DNA of 55,033 nucleotides from assembly GCA_013791885.1 (NCBI GenBank), contig VMSZ01000018.1, positions 1-55,033 on the forward strand, read 5' to 3'. A program made the translations under genes and the position numbers. The notes under the pieces are model-generated. The model was not told where the DNA came from and searched no databases. It saw only the letters and a list, made by a program, of their open reading frames with translations. This document shows positions 51,885-55,033 of the stretch, piece by piece; position 1 is the first letter of the stretch, and every line of letters begins with the position of its first letter. Origin of the DNA: Sulfurimonas sp. GTDB lineage: Bacteria; Campylobacterota; Campylobacteria; Campylobacterales; Sulfurimonadaceae.

Positions 51885-53300
51885 TTAGCAGATAATAACC
51901 GACTTTATTTCAGTCATCTCTTCAATGGCAAATTTTGGTCCCTCACGACCTACTCCGCTAAGTTTCACCCCGCCATAAGGCTGAATATCAAAACGCAGTG
52001 TCGGCATGTCGTTTATAACAATACCACCCGCGTCAAGCTCGTAAATCGCTCTTTGAGTGAGTTTCAAGTCATTTGTAAAAATTGAAAACTGCAAACCGTA
52101 CGGAGAGTTATTCATGCGAGGAAACGCATCATCGAACGAGTCCACTTTTACAAGCGAAACAATAGGTGCGAAAACTTCTTCACAGACAATAGCCATATCA
52201 TCTCTAACATTTGCCATAACACAAGGGTAAAACATTCTCCCCTCTCTGTGAGGCGGTAAAAGTGGCACGGCACCCTCTTCTATGGCACTCTCAACCCAGC
52301 CCATAGCCCGCACTGCGGCCTCATCATCTATAAGCGGCCCCATAAAAGTATCGTCCGCGTAAGGTGAACCGACTACAAGTTTTCTTGTAGCCTCTGCCAT
52401 TTTTTGCGCAAAATTATCGTAAATATCTTTATGCACGTAGATACGCTGAAGTGAAATACAAACTTGTCCAGAATTTACAAAAGCCCCTAACGCACAACGT
52501 TCAGCGGCCAAATCCAAATCTGCACTCGTATCTATAAAAGTCGCTGCGTTTCCGCCAAGCTCCAAACTTACTTTTTTAATCCCTGCGTTTTTGGTGATGA
52601 TATTTCCAACCGGAACGGAGCCCGTAAAACTGATTACACGGGGAATATCACTTGTTATTAAAGCGCTTCCAACCTCAGCATCGCCATACACAACACTTAG
52701 CGCGTCAGGAATTGCATACTCACTCTCAATGAAAAGCTTTGCAAATTTATAAGCAGTCAAAGGCGCTTCGGGGGTCGGCTTGAGAACCACTGCGTTTCCT
52801 GCAACAAGTGCAGGTGCCAGTTTATGCGCCACAAGGTTAAGCGGAAAATTAAACGGAGTAATTGCCACAACAACGCCGGCCGGTACACGTGAGAAAAACG
52901 CAGTTGTTTTTTTGCCGCTGTTCATGGCGTCTGTGTTAATAGTTTCGCCGTGCATCGTCCGCATCGTCTCAGCAGAGAGCGTTACCGTCTCTATGCATCG
53001 CTCCACTTCCACTCTTGCAAACGCAATAGGTTTGCCGACTTCATCGGTAATAGTTTTTGCAATATCCTCTTTTTGTTCACGAAGTTTTGCAGCAACATCC
53101 AAAAGCCAATTACATCTTTGTGCAAGCGTGGAAGCTTTTGCTGCTACTGTTGCGTTTTGAGCAATTTTTAGAGCTTGTTTTGCCATCTCAGCACTGCAGA
53201 TAGGTGCACGAGAAACTACTTCACCACTGAAAGGGCTTATTCTTTCAGTAAAATTTTCAGCTGTGGTTGCAGTTGAGCCAAGAAATATTTTTGCATCCAT
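51885..53300 (-). CDS. NAD(P)+-dependent aldehyde dehydrogenase
   Basis: A 471-aa ALDH superfamily enzyme. Motifs: ITPFNFPLNLVAHKLAPAL, the cofactor Gly motif FTGSVPVG, catalytic Glu in VSLELGGNAA, and catalytic Cys in NSGQVCISLQR. MPTLRFDIQPYGGVKLSGVGREG near the C-terminus recalls non-phosphorylating glyceraldehyde-3-phosphate or lactaldehyde dehydrogenase-like members; the substrate cannot be fixed. The start is ATG 53300 because TTGGAGAA stands just before it as ribosome-binding site; the TTG at 53312 is part of that site. Confidence 0.92.
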   Translation of the reverse strand: MDAKIFLGSTATTAENFTERISPFSGEVVSRAPICSAEMAKQALKIAQNATVAAKASTLAQRCNWLLDVAAKLREQKEDIAKTITDEVGKPIAFARVEVERCIETVTLSAETMRTMHGETINTDAMNSGKKTTAFFSRVPAGVVVAITPFNFPLNLVAHKLAPALVAGNAVVLKPTPEAPLTAYKFAKLFIESEYAIPDALSVVYGDAEVGSALITSDIPRVISFTGSVPVGNIITKNAGIKKVSLELGGNAATFIDTSADLDLAAERCALGAFVNSGQVCISLQRIYVHKDIYDNFAQKMAEATRKLVVGSPYADDTFMGPLIDDEAAVRAMGWVESAIEEGAVPLLPPHREGRMFYPCVMANVRDDMAIVCEEVFAPIVSLVKVDSFDDAFPRMNNSPYGLQFSIFTNDLKLTQRAIYELDAGGIVINDMPTLRFDIQPYGGVKLSGVGREGPKFAIEEMTEIKSVIIC

Positions 53301-53336
53301 AAAATTCTCCAAAAATTTCTATTTATCTAGTTTTCT

Positions 53337-53416
53337 CGAAAAGTTTACTTTTCGTAGCTTTAGGGGTTGTAGGGAGATTTCTCCCTGCCACTAAAACGGA
53401 CGCGTTCGTTTTAGTG
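53337..53416. repeat. Three consecutive perfect hairpins
   Basis: Hairpin 1: CGAAAAG / CTTTTCG (53337-53354). Hairpin 2: AGGGAG / CTCCCT (53371-53386). Hairpin 3: CACTAAAACG / CGTTTTAGTG (53389-53416) with an ACGCGT palindrome in its loop. They fill the gap between the AEC transporter stop and the ALDH start. At least one may end the transporter transcript. Confidence 0.7.
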
Positions 53417-53471
53417 CGTAACATCGGTAAGAATTATAACATTCTGAGACTGTAACTGCAGTACTTTTCTC

Positions 53472-54368
53472 CTAGAAGAGCAGATATAAAAATCCTGTTG
53501 TTACGAATGAAACCAAAATTCCATATCCTACTATCGAAGAGCTAAGCCTTGGAGCTAATCCAGCCATGGAAGCTAAAACGCCGGCTGTTATCATCGGAGC
53601 CATTCCAGCTTCAAGAATGGAAACCTGAGCAAAGAGCCCGTGAAAATCAAAAATCTCACAGATTATAATCGCGACAAGTGGGGCAAAAATAAGTTTGACA
53701 AAAAGAGCCGCACCAAAAGGCTTGAAGTCATCTTTAGGCAAGCGAAACTGCAGTTGCAAACCAACAGCTACGAGAGCAAGCGGGACTATAGTAGCAGAAA
53801 GAGAACTAAGAGTAGATGTTATTGCCGGATGAAACTCTCTACCAATAAGAAAAAACGCAAGCAACAAAGCCATAAACGGAGGAAAGGTTAAAAGCTTTCT
53901 TGTGATGAGCTTGAAATCGAGTTTATGTTCACTTGAATAGTATGAAGCCACGAAAGTCCCATAAATTGTAAATGCCAAAAAAGTTCCAAGCTGATCGTAA
54001 ACTAAAACATAGGCTATTGCATCGGCACCCAAATATGCGTTTACTATAGGAATACCCAAAAAAGAGCTGTTGGTCAAAACACCGACAAGCATCAAAGCAC
54101 CCGTAATCTCTTTAGAAAAATGCATCATCTTGGAGATGAAAAGAACTGCAAGTGCAGAGAAAAACATAACAATCCAAGCAATAAACGCAGGATAGAGCAT
54201 CTCCATTGAAAAGCTTATTTTTGGCACTTGCAAAAGGATAATCGCAGGAAAAGAGATGTAGATAACAAACTGATTGAGTGTTGTAGCTGCATCTTTAGAG
54301 AATATATTTGCCTTTTGAATAAGATATCCGGCAAATATTGAGACAAAAATAAGTAAAAAATTTTCCAT
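53472..54368 (-). CDS. AEC-family (auxin efflux carrier-like) permease
   Basis: A 298-aa membrane protein with about ten helices in two five-helix halves. Typical family stretches are YISFPAIILLQVPKI in helix 2 and LVGVLTNSSFLGIPIVNAYLG, where N and P in the crossing helix are conserved. Bacterial members carry malate, malonate or other carboxylates; the substrate is not evident here. It lies 10 bp downstream of yraN on the same strand. Confidence 0.88.
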   Translation of the reverse strand: MENFLLIFVSIFAGYLIQKANIFSKDAATTLNQFVIYISFPAIILLQVPKISFSMEMLYPAFIAWIVMFFSALAVLFISKMMHFSKEITGALMLVGVLTNSSFLGIPIVNAYLGADAIAYVLVYDQLGTFLAFTIYGTFVASYYSSEHKLDFKLITRKLLTFPPFMALLLAFFLIGREFHPAITSTLSSLSATIVPLALVAVGLQLQFRLPKDDFKPFGAALFVKLIFAPLVAIIICEIFDFHGLFAQVSILEAGMAPMITAGVLASMAGLAPRLSSSIVGYGILVSFVTTGFLYLLF

Positions 54369-54378
54369 AAAAACTAGC

Positions 54379-54708
54379 CTAAAGTGTTATATTTTCAAGA
54401 TGCCACAGTTTCTTTGGCGTGACGATTAGGGCATCATACATATAATCCAGAGTAATCGCATTTTTTTTCATATACACATCGCCCGTTTTGATTAAACGCG
54501 AAAGTTTTTTTGGCGTCACATTTTGTACCGCAAGTTCATACTCAAGTGCGCTTTTGACTTCAATAAAATGTAGAACTTCTTCTTTTATGGCGATAATATC
54601 TATCTCTCCAAAACGCGAGTAAAAATTTCTCTCAAGAATTGTGAAACCTTCTTCAAAAATGTATTCGCAGGCTCTCTCTTCGGCTATATTACCTTTAGCT
54701 CTGCTCAT
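54379..54708 (-). CDS. YraN/UPF0102 family nuclease-fold protein
   Basis: A 109-aa protein with the restriction-endonuclease-like pattern of YraN: GNIAEERACEYIFEEGF, ILERNFYSRFGEIDIIAI and HFIEVKSA (catalytic-type E, D, ExK). The exact role of the family is unclear; a link to recombination or Holliday junctions has been suggested. The start at ATG 54708 (MSRAKGN) is preferred, with GGAAG upstream; the longer frame from 54762 adds 18 residues unlike the family. Confidence 0.9.
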   Translation of the reverse strand: MSRAKGNIAEERACEYIFEEGFTILERNFYSRFGEIDIIAIKEEVLHFIEVKSALEYELAVQNVTPKKLSRLIKTGDVYMKKNAITLDYMYDALIVTPKKLWHLENITL

Positions 54709-54842
54709 ATTTATACTTCCATATTTCTTGATATTTTTATTCCTGAATACTAATTTTATCAAGAATAACTTTTACTTTAGAGAATTAATGAATATTTTTA
54801 ATTATCTCTTAAATTTTTAACGCTATTTATTTGAAATTCCTA

Positions 54843-54848
54843 TATAAT
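54843..54848 (+). promoter_or_regulatory. -10 element of the last, partial gene
   Basis: TATAAT about 26 bases before GTG 54875; AGGA (54865-54868) follows as ribosome-binding site. Confidence 0.5.
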
Positions 54849-54874
54849 TCGCTTTATTTTTTATAGGACATATA

Positions 54875-55033
54875 GTGAAATCAATTTTAGCAGCTTTACT
54901 ACTCGCCTCTCTCCTCCAAATATTCCTGTGGGTCAACAATGTCAATAAAATTGTATCCCCTCCCGATGCTGAAAACATCATTAAGTCTCTTTCCTATGCA
55001 CCGTATAAAAATGCAGACAAAACTATGCTCAGC
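54875..55033 (+). CDS. Start of an envelope protein, cut by the window end (possible GH17-type glucan enzyme)
   Basis: 53 residues are visible from GTG 54875, with AGGA six bases upstream. The N-terminus is a membrane anchor or signal (ILAALLLASLLQIFLWV). The following SLSYAPYKNADKTM resembles the first strand of family 17 glycoside hydrolase/glucosyltransferase proteins (FAPYR pattern), often fused to GT2 synthases. With so little sequence this is a weak guess. The gene continues beyond the window. Confidence 0.5.
   Translation, partial: MKSILAALLLASLLQIFLWVNNVNKIVSPPDAENIIKSLSYAPYKNADKTMLS

Noticed and set aside
1-55033. CRISPR arrays, insertion sequences, prophage or tRNA genes
   Set aside because: No regularly spaced repeats with spacers, no transposase or integrase motifs, and no tRNA-like cloverleaf sequence were recognised on reading; a dedicated scan was not possible.

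Overview
The window looks like chromosome of a free-living Campylobacterota (Epsilonproteobacteria) species, most like Sulfurimonas. This is inferred from the low GC, dense gene packing, sensor kinases with the HQWRQP-type H-box common in this phylum, and overall gene content. No rRNA, tRNA, CRISPR array, insertion sequence or phage gene was seen, and no stretch over 300 bases lacks a gene.

Region 1 (1-16.3 kb) is a phosphate and polyphosphate island. It holds a TPR protein and a TonB-dependent receptor, an OmpR/PhoB-type regulator, an outer-membrane porin and PstS. A five-gene operon follows on the minus strand (PiT transporter, Na/Pi cotransporter, Lys-rich 87-aa protein, two PPK2 kinases), and opposite it lies pstC-pstA-pstB-phoU. 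Four promoters here (regulator, porin, pstS, pstC) share one architecture: a TGTAA-type direct repeat with 11-bp period, then exactly 10 bp, then a -10 hexamer. I read this as the local Pho box.

Region 2 (16.5-21.6 kb) has glutamine synthetase, a long-form 2-isopropylmalate synthase, and a CPA1-type Na+/H+ antiporter whose C-terminus resembles a degenerate GGDEF domain.

Region 3 (21.6-34.9 kb): a minus-strand LolCDE/MacB-like ABC export operon (one permease split by a frameshift, a second permease, a small periplasmic protein, an ATPase, an outer-membrane barrel) is separated from a LolA-like gene on the same strand by about 7.6 kb of plus-strand signalling genes. These are a serine beta-lactamase-fold hydrolase, two periplasmic binding proteins, a membrane histidine kinase, a REC protein, a REC-HD-GYP protein and a soluble kinase. 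A 20-bp direct repeat brackets most of this block, and the block is nearly free of a heptamer (TGCGTTT/AAACGCA) that is common in much of the window. Later acquisition is a reasonable inference.

Region 4 (35-44.3 kb): an RhlE-type DEAD-box helicase lies divergent to an unusual protein made of a decayed helicase RecA2 domain plus eleven basic 12-residue repeats. Next come an OmpR-type two-component pair with a Met/Gln-rich small protein and an outer-membrane barrel, then PBP1A, an orphan ABC ATPase and BioF.

Region 5 (44.3-55 kb): Maf, a small membrane protein, AlaS, a CorA transporter, a diguanylate cyclase with a ModA-like binding protein, a small unknown protein, a DUF523 protein, aldehyde dehydrogenase, an AEC transporter, YraN, and the start of a gene cut by the window end.
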